Notes: generated by a model not told the origin, from the letters alone. A stretch of 64,000 bases of DNA from Curtobacterium sp. S6 (GCF_000710345.2 NZ_JHEL01000010.1:1-64000), one strand, 5' to 3'; positions 1 to 8,523 are shown, numbered from the stretch's first letter. Program-made: numbers and translations.

Positions 1-151
1 CATCGGGTCATGTTGAAACCAACAAGAATTTTTCTACAAAAATAATTTGGTACAACACTTCTTATAAACAAAGCACACTATTGAGTTCTCAAACAACGAG
101 CCCGTCGAGAACTCACATCGCTTCTGCGATGATCACTCCCGCGGTCTTGCT
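1..151 (-). promoter_or_regulatory. rRNA operon leader (16S gene just outside window)
   Basis: Read on the minus strand, positions 97-74 give the block GTTGTTTGAGAACTCAATAG followed by TGTG, which is the conserved segment found just upstream of 16S rRNA genes in many high-GC actinobacteria. A short inverted repeat (83-90 with 107-114) sits in it. It lies downstream of a strong promoter and is followed by AT-rich sequence to position 1. No 16S sequence is visible, so the rRNA gene must start beyond the left edge. Recognition of the leader motif is from general knowledge. Confidence 0.7.
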
Positions 152-157
152 CGAACA

Positions 158-186
158 ACCTTACCGGCTGTTCCCCGGCGTGTCAA
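158..186 (-). promoter_or_regulatory. Sigma70-type promoter of the rRNA leader
   Basis: On the minus strand a perfect -35 TTGACA (186-181), a 17-base spacer and a -10 TAAGGT (163-158) are seen, pointing into the rRNA leader. Near-consensus strength fits an rRNA promoter. Confidence 0.7.
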
Positions 187-443
187 CTTGACGTTTCCGC
201 CCTGTTCATCACGCCGACACCCTGGCGAAACCGAAGTTTCACAGAGTCACAATATTCCAGCTTACATCCTCTTTTTCATCGATGCAAATCGTTGATTTCG
301 AGGAACTGAATTTTGTGGAAGCCACTCCCAGGTCTTGGACCCGGTCGCCGTGGCAACTCGCATTACTTTACATACGCTCACGGGCCCTCGCAACTCGAGG
401 GCCCGTGATCTGGGTTACTGCCGTAAGCGAGGGGTCGGGAGAC
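187..443. other. Intergenic, no gene seen
   Basis: Between the rRNA promoter and the end of rlmB nothing gene-like is visible apart from the rlmB terminator hairpin. The 100-codon plus-strand frame at 282-584 runs into rlmB and has no ribosome site. Confidence 0.6.
379..407 (-). terminator. Hairpin terminator after rlmB
   Basis: A 12-bp perfect stem (379-390 with 396-407, CACGGGCCCTCG arm) with a 5-base loop lies 36 bases past the rlmB stop. There is no T run, as is usual in high-GC actinobacteria. Confidence 0.65.
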
Positions 444-1430
444 CTACGCGGTGCCCTGCGAGCGCAGGCGCGAGACCTCGTACAACGCGATGCCAGCGGC
501 CAAAGACGCGTTGAGGGATTCCATCGCCGAATCGATCGGAATGGATACCACCTGATCGCACTTCTCGGAGACGAGACGGGATAGCCCCTTCCCCTCGGAA
601 CCCACGACGATGCAGAGCGGCTCGGTAGCCAGGGTGAGTTCCGGAAGCGCGACGTCGCCATCACCGGCGAGCCCCACCACAAAGACACCCTGGTCCTTCA
701 TCTGGTCGATCACGCGATTCAGGTTGGTGGCCTTGGCGACCGGAACGCGGGATACCGCGCCCGCGCTGGTCTTCCAGGCCGACGCCGTCACGCCTGCCGC
801 GCGGCGTTCCGGCACGATGACCGCATGGCCGGAGAAGGCCGAGACGCTTCGAATGATCGCGCCGAGATTTCGAGGATCGGTGATTCCGTCCAGCGCGACA
901 AACAGCGGCGGCTTGGCGAGTTGTCCCTGGTGCCATTTCTCCAAGATGCTCGCCGTCATGTCGCTGGCATCGGGATACTTATACGGCGGGACCTGCAATG
1001 CGACGCCCTGATGAACGGCGCCTTCGGTCAACCGTTCGATCTCCCCGCGGGTGATCTCCAGGGCAGGAATATTGCGGCGGGTCACGATCGTGAGGATTTC
1101 TCGAATCCGCTCGTCCGGCTCCATGTTGGCCATCACGTAGATGTGTTTGGCGGGGATCTCGGTCCGCAACGCCTCGAGCACGGCATTTCGCCCGGTCACG
1201 AGTTCCTCGCTGACCCGCTTACCGCCGAGACGCTGCTGCCGCGCGGGACCCGCGCTACGTTGCTGCTTCTCGGCGAACTTCTTTGCCTTATGTGCCTTGT
1301 GGTACGGGCGATCTTCGGCCCGAGGGGTCGGCCCCTTGCCCTCCAGCGATCGGCGGCCCTTGCCGCCCGATCCCTTGATCGGTGTCCTCTTCTTCTTCCG
1401 GATTGCTCCGGGACGGTTCGCATCTGCCAT
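444..1430 (-). CDS. rlmB: 23S rRNA (guanosine-2'-O-)-methyltransferase RlmB
   Basis: SPOUT-fold (TrmH/SpoU family) enzyme that would methylate the 2'-O of G2251 in 23S rRNA using S-adenosylmethionine. The 328-residue product has a basic, lysine-rich N-terminal tail (about residues 1-75), a substrate-binding domain starting near EELVTGRNAVLEAL, and the three SPOUT motifs: DGITDPRNLGAIIRS, VVGSEGKGLSRLV and IPIDSAMESLNASLAAGIAL, the last two forming the knotted cofactor site. The basic tail is typical of actinobacterial members. It lies 27 bases after cysS on the same strand, the usual actinobacterial pairing, so the two are probably cotranscribed. G2251 specificity is inferred from the family. 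Confidence 0.93.
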   Translation of the reverse strand: MADANRPGAIRKKKRTPIKGSGGKGRRSLEGKGPTPRAEDRPYHKAHKAKKFAEKQQRSAGPARQQRLGGKRVSEELVTGRNAVLEALRTEIPAKHIYVMANMEPDERIREILTIVTRRNIPALEITRGEIERLTEGAVHQGVALQVPPYKYPDASDMTASILEKWHQGQLAKPPLFVALDGITDPRNLGAIIRSVSAFSGHAVIVPERRAAGVTASAWKTSAGAVSRVPVAKATNLNRVIDQMKDQGVFVVGLAGDGDVALPELTLATEPLCIVVGSEGKGLSRLVSEKCDQVVSIPIDSAMESLNASLAAGIALYEVSRLRSQGTA

Positions 1431-1457
1431 GTTGTGCCTTTCTTCGCCGGACCGGTC

Positions 1458-2876
1458 CTAAACCGACCAGGCCGATCCATCCGCGGAATCCTTGACGGTA
1501 ATTCCTGCGGCGGACAATTCGTCTCGTATGTGGTCCGCACGAGCCCAGTCTTTCGCGGCTCGCGCGTCGGCTCGTTGAGCCAGGAGTGAGCGGATGAGCG
1601 TATCCAGGGCCGTATGCTCGGCCCCCGACGTTCCCCGCGTGCCGAAGTCCATCAACTGCGTGAGTCCCAGGGCATCGGTCATCGCTCGAACGGCGTCCGC
1701 CTCGTCCTCCACGATGGCCCCGTTCCCCGCGGACAGCGCCGAGTTCCCGGAACGGACATGTTCGTGCAATACGGCCAACGCCTGCGGGATGTTGAGGTCG
1801 TCATCCATGGCCCTACCGAATTCTTCCGGCACCTCGGCGAGGCCTGAGCCCCCACCGGCCTGGACCAAGAAGGCTTCCACCCGTTCGACGGCCGCCTGCG
1901 CCTCGGTCAGCGAGGTAGGCCGGTAATCCAAAATCGACCGATAGTGGGCCTGCCCCAAGTAATACCGCACCACCAGGGGCCGCGCCGTGGCCAGCATCTC
2001 TTCCGGGGAAACGGTATTGCCGATGGATTTCGACATTTTGTCGCCCTCGTAGGTGACCAGGCCGTTGTGCAACCAGAAGTTGGCAAAGCCCCGACCGGCC
2101 GCGGTTGACTGAGCCAATTCGTTCTCGTGGTGGGGGAACCTCAGGTCAAGGCCTCCGCCGTGGATATCGAAGCGTTCACCCAGATACTTCCCGGCCATGG
2201 CCGAACACTCGAGGTGCCACCCTGGTCGGCCACGCCCCCACGGCGAGGGCCACGCGGCAGACTCCGGCTCCCCCTCCTTGTGCCCTTTCCACAGAGCGAA
2301 GTCCCGAGGGTCCTTCTTGCCGCGCGGATCCGCATCCGGCGCGGCCTGCATATCCTCGATGCTTTGGCGGGTCAGAGAACCGTAGTCGTCCCACGACCGC
2401 ACGTCGAAGTAGACGTCTCCGGAATCGTCCAGGGCCGGGTACGCGTGCGACTTCTCGATCAGTTCGCCGATCAAAGAGATCATCTCGGGAATATGGCCGG
2501 TCGCCCGCGGCTCATAGGTGGGCGGCGCGATGCCCAGCGCGGCGTAGGCCTGGGCAAAAACCCGCTCGAAGCGATAGGCCAACGCCCACCACGGTTCGCG
2601 AGGGTGGGTTCCCGCATATCCCTGCTCGAAGCTTCGCGCGGAGTTGACCAAGATTTTGTCGTCGATATCGGTCACGTTGCGCACCGTGGTGACCGCGAAT
2701 CCTCGATACGTCAGCCACCTGCTGAGCTGGTCGAAGACCAAAGCGGACCGCACATGCCCGATATGAGGCATGCCCTGAACCGTCGCCCCGCAGTAGTAGA
2801 GCCTGGCTTCCCCAGGGAAGACGGGCTCAAAATCTCGGACGCTGGCCGTATCGGTACTGTAAAAACGCAAACTCAC
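1458..2876 (-). CDS. cysS: Cysteinyl-tRNA synthetase
   Basis: Class I aminoacyl-tRNA synthetase charging tRNA-Cys. The 472-residue protein shows the zinc-site Cys29 in LYYCGATVQG, the HIGH motif (HIGH, residues 38-41), the second zinc motif around WHLECSAMA, the HGGGLDLRFPHHENE block and the KMSKS loop (GDKMSKSIGN), then the C-terminal DALR-like helical domain. Length matches the family. It is followed by rlmB at 27 bases. Upstream lies carD; the isoprenoid genes ispD and ispF that often separate carD and cysS in actinobacteria are not here, and a terminator-like hairpin (2968-2996) separates the two, so cysS-rlmB probably has its own promoter. Confidence 0.96.
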   Translation of the reverse strand: MSLRFYSTDTASVRDFEPVFPGEARLYYCGATVQGMPHIGHVRSALVFDQLSRWLTYRGFAVTTVRNVTDIDDKILVNSARSFEQGYAGTHPREPWWALAYRFERVFAQAYAALGIAPPTYEPRATGHIPEMISLIGELIEKSHAYPALDDSGDVYFDVRSWDDYGSLTRQSIEDMQAAPDADPRGKKDPRDFALWKGHKEGEPESAAWPSPWGRGRPGWHLECSAMAGKYLGERFDIHGGGLDLRFPHHENELAQSTAAGRGFANFWLHNGLVTYEGDKMSKSIGNTVSPEEMLATARPLVVRYYLGQAHYRSILDYRPTSLTEAQAAVERVEAFLVQAGGGSGLAEVPEEFGRAMDDDLNIPQALAVLHEHVRSGNSALSAGNGAIVEDEADAVRAMTDALGLTQLMDFGTRGTSGAEHTALDTLIRSLLAQRADARAAKDWARADHIRDELSAAGITVKDSADGSAWSV

Positions 2877-2963
2877 GATGTCAGTCTAACGAGAACGCGC
2901 CGATTCAGAGACGTGAGCGCCACACCCGGATACCGGGTCCCACAAGGAACGGCCTTAAACGAC

Positions 2964-2996
2964 AAAAGCGCGCCCCTCCTCGATGGAGAAACGCGC
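2964..2996 (-). terminator. Terminator after carD
   Basis: On the minus strand a 12-bp stem with three G-U pairs (2996-2985 with 2979-2968), a 5-base loop and a TTTT run form a near-canonical intrinsic terminator downstream of carD and upstream of cysS. Confidence 0.7.
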
Positions 2997-3023
2997 CGTC
3001 ACCGTGACGCTACCGCGCGAGCC

Positions 3024-3506
3024 TTAAGATTCGAGAATCTTGTCGAGCTCGGTCTCGGCAGCTTCTTCGTCAATATCCTTGGCCAGGGCGACCTCGGAGG
3101 AAAGAATCTGGCGAGCTTTCGACAGCATCCTCTTCTCACCCGCAGAAAGACCCTTGACCTGCTCCCGCCGCCAAAGATCGCGAACGACCTCGGCCACCTT
3201 GAGCACGTCACCGGACGCGAGCTTCTCCGAGTTCGCTTTGAACCGACGAGACCAATTGCTGGCCTCCTCGACGTCCTTCGCCTGCAGCACGCCGATGACC
3301 TCTTGGAGGCCCTTCTCATCGACGACGTCTCGGACGCCCACCATGTCGACGTTGTCCGCCGGAACCTCAATCGTCAGATCACCCTGCGCGACCTGCAGTT
3401 TGAGATACATCTTCTCTTCACCCTTGACGGTGCGAGTCTTGATCTCCTCGATCGTTGCAGCGCCGTGGTGAGGGTATACGACGGTTTCGCCAACCTCAAA
3501 AAGCAT
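3024..3506 (-). CDS. carD: CarD family RNA polymerase-binding regulator
   Basis: Global transcription factor that binds the RNA polymerase beta subunit and stabilises open promoter complexes, especially at rRNA promoters in mycobacteria. The 160-residue product begins [19 protein letters not shown], the start of the Tudor-like RNAP interaction domain (about 1-60), followed by a helical DNA-binding C-terminal domain ([35 protein letters not shown]). Length is the usual one. The start has a good ribosome site (GAAAGGGG on the minus strand). A -10-like TAAACT is at 3538-3533. The neighbouring rRNA leader at the left edge is coincidental as far as the sequence shows. Confidence 0.95.
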   Translation of the reverse strand: MLFEVGETVVYPHHGAATIEEIKTRTVKGEEKMYLKLQVAQGDLTIEVPADNVDMVGVRDVVDEKGLQEVIGVLQAKDVEEASNWSRRFKANSEKLASGDVLKVAEVVRDLWRREQVKGLSAGEKRMLSKARQILSSEVALAKDIDEEAAETELDKILES

Positions 3507-3809
3507 ATGGATAAACCCCTTTCAGCCAATACAGTTTACCACGGCCGCAATACACCCCCATCGACCGAGTTTCGGACAATGAAGCACATCAAATTCTGAG
3601 GTCTTCGCCACCTTCCGGGTGATCCCCATCCCACCACTGGTGGGGCGAGGCGCCGCGTAGGCCACGACCTCGCGCCTGCCCGCGGCACGCTCCGGGCCCG
3701 GTTACCGACGAAGCGTCCACAAAAGGCGCTAAACTTGCCTGTGAATGACTCTGCGACGTTCTTCTGAGGGCGTCGGCCGATCCTCGCATCACCACACAAG
3801 GAGTGAGAC
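3507..3809. other. Divergent intergenic region carD / lipoprotein
   Basis: 303 bases with no gene. It holds -10-like boxes facing both ways: TAAACT on the minus strand at 3538-3533 for carD and TAAACT on the plus strand at 3730-3735 for the lipoprotein. I see no convincing -35 partner for either, and no riboswitch-like structure. Confidence 0.5.
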
Positions 3810-4334
3810 GTGAAGTCTTTTGCTCGCCAGAACGTCAGGCGCGCCGGCGCAACGATGGCCATCGCCGCGGCCGTTCTGTCCGCAACCGGTTGCGGCTATA
3901 TCCACCAGCAGCCAACCACCATTCACTACAGCGCGTCCGACGGCGTCCAGGCCGATGTCGCCGACGCCAAATTCCGCAACGTCATGGTGATCGCCAAGGA
4001 CAAGAATTCCCCGGGCCGCCTCCTCGGCACCGTGGTTAATTCTTCGGACAAGGAACTCTCGCTGACCATCGACACCGGCGAGGCTCAGGCCGAGGTCAAG
4101 GTTCCCGCGAAGGGCGAGGTCCGCTTCGAGAAGCAGGAAACCCTGCTGAACCCCGTGGGCAAGGCGCCGGGCGAGCTTCTGAAGGACACCAAGATCAGCT
4201 CCGGCTCCCAGAGCACCACCGCGAATATTCCGGTGCTTGACGGCACCCTCGACGAATACCAGCAGTACTTGCCGAACCTGGCCGACTCGAACTCGTCGAC
4301 GAGCGAGCCGTCCAGCTCGGCGAGCCACTCCTAG
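3810..4334 (+). CDS. Secreted lipoprotein, conserved in actinobacteria
   Basis: Starts at GTG with AAGGAG at 3798-3803. The 174-residue product has a twin-basic n-region (RQNVRR), hydrophobic core and a lipobox LSATGC, so it should be lipid-anchored outside the membrane at Cys28. The mature part reads as a beta-rich domain (HYSASDGVQAD, NVMVIAKDK, LLGTVVNSSDKELSLTID) ending in a Ser/Thr-rich tail. Similar lipoproteins are found near phosphate-regulation genes in other actinobacteria; function is unknown. It is convergent with regX3, from which an 18-bp hairpin separates it. Confidence 0.75.
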   Translation: MKSFARQNVRRAGATMAIAAAVLSATGCGYIHQQPTTIHYSASDGVQADVADAKFRNVMVIAKDKNSPGRLLGTVVNSSDKELSLTIDTGEAQAEVKVPAKGEVRFEKQETLLNPVGKAPGELLKDTKISSGSQSTTANIPVLDGTLDEYQQYLPNLADSNSSTSEPSSSASHS

Positions 4335-4366
4335 AGGCTTTTTCTCCCCCACGAGACGGGGATGCA

Positions 4367-4407
4367 CAACGAGGCCCCCGCTCCATGATGGAGCGGGGGC
4401 CTCGTTG
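4367..4407. terminator. Bidirectional terminator lipoprotein / regX3
   Basis: A perfect 18-bp stem (4367-4384 with 4390-4407) with a 5-base loop lies between two convergent genes and can serve both. Confidence 0.85.
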
Positions 4408-4458
4408 TTGCGGAGGCGTTCCGCGCGCTGCCGGGTCGCCTCGATGAGGGTCCTCGGC

Positions 4459-5139
4459 TTACGGCTCGAATTTGTAGCCGAGACCCCGGACCGTCACGAG
4501 GTATCGGGGGTGCGAAGGATCCGGCTCGATCTTCGACCTCAGCCGCTTGATGTGGACGTCCAGGGTTTTGGTGTCACCGACGTAGTCGCTACCCCACACC
4601 CGGTCGATGAGCTGACCGCGCGTCAGCACACGACCGGCGTTGCGCAAGAGCATCTCCAGGAGCTCGAATTCCTTAAGCGGCATGGCCGTTTGTTCGCGAT
4701 TCACGCTGACCACGTGCCGTTCGATGTCCATCCGGACCGGCCCGCCCTCGACGGTCGAGGTCACGAGTTCTTCGGTCTCGGTCTGACGACGCAGCACCGC
4801 ACGGATGCGTGCGACCAGTTCCCGCGAAGAATACGGCTTCGTAACGTAGTCATCCGCCCCCAGCTCCAAACCGACGACCTTGTCGATCTCCGTGTCCTTG
4901 GCCGTCAGCATGATGATCGGGACCTGAGAACGCTGCCGCAACTGCTTGCAGACTTCGGTGCCCGACTGGCCGGGAAGCATCAAGTCGAGCAGAACGAGGT
5001 CAGCCCCGGCACGGTCGAATTCGGCGACGGCGTCGAGACCGTTGTCGATCACCGTCACCTCGAAGCCTTCACGACCCAGGAGAAATGCCAAGGGCTCACT
5101 GAGGGCTTCTTCATCCTCAATTACCAGGATCCGCGTCAT
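4459..5139 (-). CDS. regX3: OmpR-type response regulator RegX3
   Basis: DNA-binding partner of SenX3 that controls phosphate-starvation genes in actinobacteria. The 226-residue protein has an N-terminal receiver domain with the acidic pocket (IEDEE), phospho-acceptor Asp52 in LLDLMLP, the switch Thr (MLTAKD) and Lys in TKPYSSREL, then a C-terminal winged-helix domain (PLKEFELLEMLLRNAGRVLTR, WGSDYVGDTKTLDVHI, RGLGYKFEP). It lies 18 bases downstream of senX3 on the same strand, so the pair is cotranscribed. Divergent phoU strengthens the RegX3 assignment over other OmpR regulators. Confidence 0.93.
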   Translation of the reverse strand: MTRILVIEDEEALSEPLAFLLGREGFEVTVIDNGLDAVAEFDRAGADLVLLDLMLPGQSGTEVCKQLRQRSQVPIIMLTAKDTEIDKVVGLELGADDYVTKPYSSRELVARIRAVLRRQTETEELVTSTVEGGPVRMDIERHVVSVNREQTAMPLKEFELLEMLLRNAGRVLTRGQLIDRVWGSDYVGDTKTLDVHIKRLRSKIEPDPSHPRYLVTVRGLGYKFEP

Positions 5140-5157
5140 GCCTGAGTTTCCTCCTCG

Positions 5158-6423
5158 TCAGCCCCGGTCGCGCCGGGTCTGGGTATTGTCGTTCCCCGCA
5201 TCGGACGCGGGGGCTTGATCCATCCTGACGATGGATACGGGTTCTTGGTCACGGATGGGCGCCGGTTCCGATTCGCTGCTCCGAAGATCTTTCTCGGTCG
5301 CCTCGTCCAGTTCCGGAAGGGTCACGGTGAACGTCGATCCCTGGCCCGGCGTCGACCACAACGTGATTTCGCCACCGTGCTGAGCCATCACGTGCTTGAC
5401 GATCGACAGGCCCAAGCCCGTCCCGCCCGTTTGGCGGGATCGAGCCGCGTCCACTCGGTAGAACCGCTCAAAGATGCGATCCTGTTCTTCCTCGGGAATT
5501 CCCGGCCCTTGGTCTTTGACCGACACCGAGATCATGCCTTCCTTCGAACGGATGCCCACGCCGATGCGGGTGTTGTCCGGCGAATAGCGGATGGCGTTGT
5601 CGATGAGGTTGCGCAGGGCGGTCATCAGCAACTCCGGGTCCCCGAGCACCGGCCGCGTGGCGGTCCCGCCCACGCGAATCGAAATGTTCTTGTTCTCGGC
5701 GGTCAGCTTATTGCGATCGGCCGCCTCGTGAACCAGCTGATTGAGGTCGATGACCTTGCCCTTTTGGACGATGTCCGTCCCCTGCAGCCGGGAAAGCTCG
5801 ATGATGTCGTGCACCAATGCCGTCAGGCGCGTGGTCTCCTTGTGTAACCGCTTGGTGAAATGACGCACGGCCTCGGGATCTTCGGACGAACCTTCGATCG
5901 CCTCGGCCAGCAACCGAACGGCCCCGACCGGCGTCTTGAGCTCGTGGGACACGTTGGCGACGAAGTCCGTGCGGATCGCTTGGGCCCTGGTGATTTCGGT
6001 GCGATCGTCCGCGAGAAGAAGAATGTATTCGTCGGCGACCGGCGCGATGCGCACGTTGAGCACCAACACGCCTTTACCCAAGGGCCCCCGCGAGATCTCC
6101 ACGGTCTTCTCGAGAATCACGCCGTCCCGCCGGACCTGCCGGATGAGGTCCAGGAGCTCGGGCTGAGTCATGCTGTGGCCGCGGACCAGGCCGTAGGCGT
6201 AAGAACCCTGAGAAGCCCTCACCACGCCGTCGACGGCGTCCACGAGGACATAGGCCTGACCCACGACGGCGAGCACCTGGGCCGCGCCGTCGCTGATCGT
6301 CGGCTCGTCCACGACGGCCCAATCGGCACGCTGCCGGTCGCTTTTGCGCAGGGCGAAGTGACTCACCAGGCCGAGGGATAACCCGACCAGGCCCCAGATC
6401 ATGGCGAAGGCGACAGGACTCAC
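5158..6423 (-). CDS. senX3: Sensor histidine kinase SenX3
   Basis: Membrane sensor kinase that phosphorylates RegX3 when phosphate is short. The 421-residue product has one N-terminal membrane segment (AFAMIWGLVGLSLGLVSHFA), a PAS-like sensing domain (about 45-140), the DHp helix with phospho-acceptor His160 (FVANVSHELKTPVG), and the HATPase domain with N box (NLIDNAIRYS), G1 (VKDQGPGIP) and G2 (GTGLGLSIVKHV). A Pro/Glu-rich tail of about 40 residues ends it. Mycobacterial SenX3 usually has two membrane segments; only one is clear here, so the start may be slightly upstream or the topology differs. Confidence 0.92.
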   Translation of the reverse strand: MSPVAFAMIWGLVGLSLGLVSHFALRKSDRQRADWAVVDEPTISDGAAQVLAVVGQAYVLVDAVDGVVRASQGSYAYGLVRGHSMTQPELLDLIRQVRRDGVILEKTVEISRGPLGKGVLVLNVRIAPVADEYILLLADDRTEITRAQAIRTDFVANVSHELKTPVGAVRLLAEAIEGSSEDPEAVRHFTKRLHKETTRLTALVHDIIELSRLQGTDIVQKGKVIDLNQLVHEAADRNKLTAENKNISIRVGGTATRPVLGDPELLMTALRNLIDNAIRYSPDNTRIGVGIRSKEGMISVSVKDQGPGIPEEEQDRIFERFYRVDAARSRQTGGTGLGLSIVKHVMAQHGGEITLWSTPGQGSTFTVTLPELDEATEKDLRSSESEPAPIRDQEPVSIVRMDQAPASDAGNDNTQTRRDRG

Positions 6424-6484
6424 TCCTACAGCTTAGGCATAAGTATCGGTCAATCACCGCCTCGAGGACCGTTCTCGACCGCGG

Positions 6485-6528
6485 GTTCAACTAAGATTCA
6501 CTCAAGACTGCGGTCTCGTTCATACGGG
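6485..6528. promoter_or_regulatory. Pho-box-like direct repeats between senX3 and phoU
   Basis: TTCA-containing units recur at 11-base spacing: GTTCAACTAAG (6485), ATTCACTCAAG (6496), a degenerate unit at 6507, and GTTCATACGGG (6518). This matches the 11-base direct repeat design of actinobacterial PhoP/RegX3 boxes and lies between the divergent senX3-regX3 and phoU genes. Binding is inferred. Confidence 0.55.
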
Positions 6529-6580
6529 ATTGGAATTCTGGAGCGAGTAGTTCCGTGTTGTCAGGAAAGGACCGTTTACC

Positions 6581-7246
6581 GTGCGCAAAGTTTTTCAGGC
6601 CGAGCTCCAACAGGTGGGCGACGACCTCGTCGAGATCGCGACCTTGGTCGAGGCCGCATTCGACCGCGCATCCGATTCGCTGTTGAACGCAGACGTTCAA
6701 GAAGCCGAAGAGGTCATTTCGAATGACGCTCGCATCGACATGCTGCAGAATCAGCTCGACGAGCGGTCCATCGACCTGCTCGCCCTCCAGGGGCCCGTAG
6801 CCTCCGACCTGCGGATGATCGTTGGCGGCCTCCGCATGAGCGCTTCCCTGGAACGCGCGGGAGACCTAGCCCGTCACGTCGCCCAGATTACGCGCCTGCG
6901 TTTCCCGGAGCCCGCGGTTCCCGCGGACCTGGTGCCGACGTTCCAGGAGATCATCGACCTGGACAAGACCATCATCAAGAGCGTGATCCAGTTGCTCGAG
7001 ACGCGAGAGCTCAGCTACGCGGACGAGGTGTACACGGCCAAGGGGCGCATCAATACCCTGCACGAGTCGGTGTTCACCCACATTGCCGAGTCTTCCTGGG
7101 GCAACAACGCTCAGACCACGATCGACATGACGCTGGCCTCCCGCTACATGGAGCGCTTCGGAGATCACGGCGTGTCCGTGGCCCGCAAAGTGACCTACCT
7201 GGTCACGGGCGAGTGGGATTCCCAGCCCATGCCGAATCACTCCTAA
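6581..7246 (+). CDS. phoU: Phosphate signalling complex protein PhoU
   Basis: Cytosolic regulator that links the phosphate transporter to the SenX3-RegX3 system and keeps it off when phosphate is plentiful. GTG start with AGGAAAGGA at 6563-6571. The 221-residue all-helical protein has the two PhoU repeats, each with the metal-binding motif type seen as ISNDARIDMLQNQLDE and MERFGDHGVSVARKVTY, plus LRMIVGGLRMSASLERAGDLARHVA. Length is normal. It is divergent from senX3 with a Pho-box-like repeat between, consistent with RegX3 control, and ends at a 21-bp hairpin. Confidence 0.94.
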   Translation: MRKVFQAELQQVGDDLVEIATLVEAAFDRASDSLLNADVQEAEEVISNDARIDMLQNQLDERSIDLLALQGPVASDLRMIVGGLRMSASLERAGDLARHVAQITRLRFPEPAVPADLVPTFQEIIDLDKTIIKSVIQLLETRELSYADEVYTAKGRINTLHESVFTHIAESSWGNNAQTTIDMTLASRYMERFGDHGVSVARKVTYLVTGEWDSQPMPNHS

Positions 7247-7257
7247 ATACCGCATCA

Positions 7258-7306
7258 CGCGAAAGATCCGCCCGGCACGAGGTCTGTGCCGGGCGGATCT
7301 TTCGCG
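7258..7306. terminator. Strong hairpin between phoU and gpmA
   Basis: A perfect 21-bp stem (7258-7278 with 7286-7306) and 7-base loop lie between the convergent phoU and gpmA genes. Confidence 0.88.
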
Positions 7307-7348
7307 TTCGGTCATCCGTGGCGGGATTCGCCGCGGATCACGGGGTCG

Positions 7349-8095
7349 CTACTTTTTGCCCTGGTTGGCCACGGCCTGGATCGCGTCCGCTGCGGCGTCG
7401 GGGTCGAGGTATTCTCCCGGCTTGGTCGGGGCGAAGTTCTCGTCGAGTTCGTAGTACAGCGGGATGCCGGTCGGAATATTCAGGCCGGAGATCTCGTCGT
7501 CCGCGATGCCGTCCAGGTGCTTGACCAAGGCGCGCAGGGAGTTTCCGTGCGCGGCGACGAGGACGGTCTTTCCGTCGGCGAGATCCGGTTTGATGCCCGA
7601 TTCCCAGTACGGAAGCATCCGCTCCAGGACGTCCTTGAGGCATTCCGTGCGGGGGGCGTCGTCGATATCCGCGTAGCGGGGGTCGTGCGCCTGTGAGTAC
7701 TCGGAGTCATCGTCCAGCGGGGGCGGCGGCACATCGTAGGAGCGACGCCACTGCATGAACTGCTCTTCGCCGTACTGTTCTCGCACGGCGGCCTTGTCCT
7801 TGCCCTGGAGATCCCCGTAGTGACGCTCGTTCAGGCGCCAATCCCGCTTGACCGGGATCCAGAGGCGGTCGGCCTCGTCCAAGGCGATGTTGGCGGTGTT
7901 CATGGCGCGGCGCAACAGCGAGGTGTGCACGACGTCGGGAAGGATGTTCCTCTCCTTGAGCAGTGCACCGCCCTTCGCGGCTTCGGTGCGGCCCTGTTCC
8001 GAAAGCGGAACGTCGACCCAGCCGGTGAACAGATTCTCTTTATTCCATTCGCTCTGCCCGTGACGGAGCAGAACAAGTTTATACGTTTCAGCCAT
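7349..8095 (-). CDS. gpmA: 2,3-bisphosphoglycerate-dependent phosphoglycerate mutase
   Basis: Glycolytic/gluconeogenic enzyme interconverting 3- and 2-phosphoglycerate. The 248-residue product starts at the catalytic strand [12 protein letters not shown] (His12 is the phospho-acceptor), followed by [14 protein letters not shown], the [15 protein letters not shown] block with the catalytic Glu, and the second catalytic His in [19 protein letters not shown]. Length and motifs are those of the cofactor-dependent enzyme, not the broader histidine phosphatases. It runs toward phoU and shares the hairpin there. Confidence 0.96.
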   Translation of the reverse strand: MAETYKLVLLRHGQSEWNKENLFTGWVDVPLSEQGRTEAAKGGALLKERNILPDVVHTSLLRRAMNTANIALDEADRLWIPVKRDWRLNERHYGDLQGKDKAAVREQYGEEQFMQWRRSYDVPPPPLDDDSEYSQAHDPRYADIDDAPRTECLKDVLERMLPYWESGIKPDLADGKTVLVAAHGNSLRALVKHLDGIADDEISGLNIPTGIPLYYELDENFAPTKPGEYLDPDAAADAIQAVANQGKK

Positions 8096-8150
8096 GCCCC
8101 CATTGTTTCACTACAAGAGCCAGAATGCGCCGAAAAAGTGCAGGTACGAA

Positions 8151-8178
8151 GCATGCCCCGGGCGAACCCGGGGCATGC
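8151..8178 (-). terminator. Terminator after DUF2516 gene
   Basis: A perfect 12-bp stem (8151-8162 with 8167-8178, arm GCATGCCCCGGG) with a CGAA tetraloop lies 24 bases past the stop of the gene at 8203-8514. Confidence 0.75.
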
Positions 8179-8202
8179 AACAGAGGAATTTAGGCGGAAG
8201 CG

Positions 8203-8514
8203 CTATTTTCTGGTGCGCACGGCCGGGCGCACGTCCGCGAGAAATACCCCGACGGCCGAGGCCACGATCAATTGGATGAACAGGCTAGGGGATCCGCCGC
8301 GGAACGCGCTGAACATCGACAGCACCGCCCCGAGCAGGCAGGCCCCGGTGACCAGGACCCAAAACTTTTTGGTGCGTTTGAACGCCGACTGATAGGCGTA
8401 GTCGCTCGCCCCCAGCGCCGTCACGAACGCCCACAGGGCCAGAGCGAACAGGATGAGGCCCAGCGCGAAGTTGATGAAGTGTTCGGCCATCAGCACGATG
8501 TTCAGGATCTGCAT
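8203..8514 (-). CDS. DUF2516 family small membrane protein
   Basis: 103-residue protein with three predicted membrane segments: INFALGLILFALALWAFVTAL, WVLVTGACLLGAVLSMFSAF and LFIQLIVASAVGVFLADV, with a short basic tail (RPAVRTRK). This pattern matches the actinobacterial DUF2516 family, whose function is unknown. Upstream, on the minus strand, TAGGGT ends 6 bases before the ATG, which suggests a leaderless message; there is no properly spaced ribosome site. It is flanked by its own hairpin, so it is a single-gene unit. Confidence 0.75.
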   Translation of the reverse strand: MQILNIVLMAEHFINFALGLILFALALWAFVTALGASDYAYQSAFKRTKKFWVLVTGACLLGAVLSMFSAFRGGSPSLFIQLIVASAVGVFLADVRPAVRTRK

Positions 8515-8523
8515 GCCCCTACC

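Noticed and set aside
282-584. 100-codon plus-strand frame
   Set aside because: It runs antisense into rlmB, lacks a ribosome site and has no recognisable domain.
2127-3599. 490-codon plus-strand frame antisense to cysS and carD
   Set aside because: Both genes beneath it are certain; high GC keeps antisense frames open.
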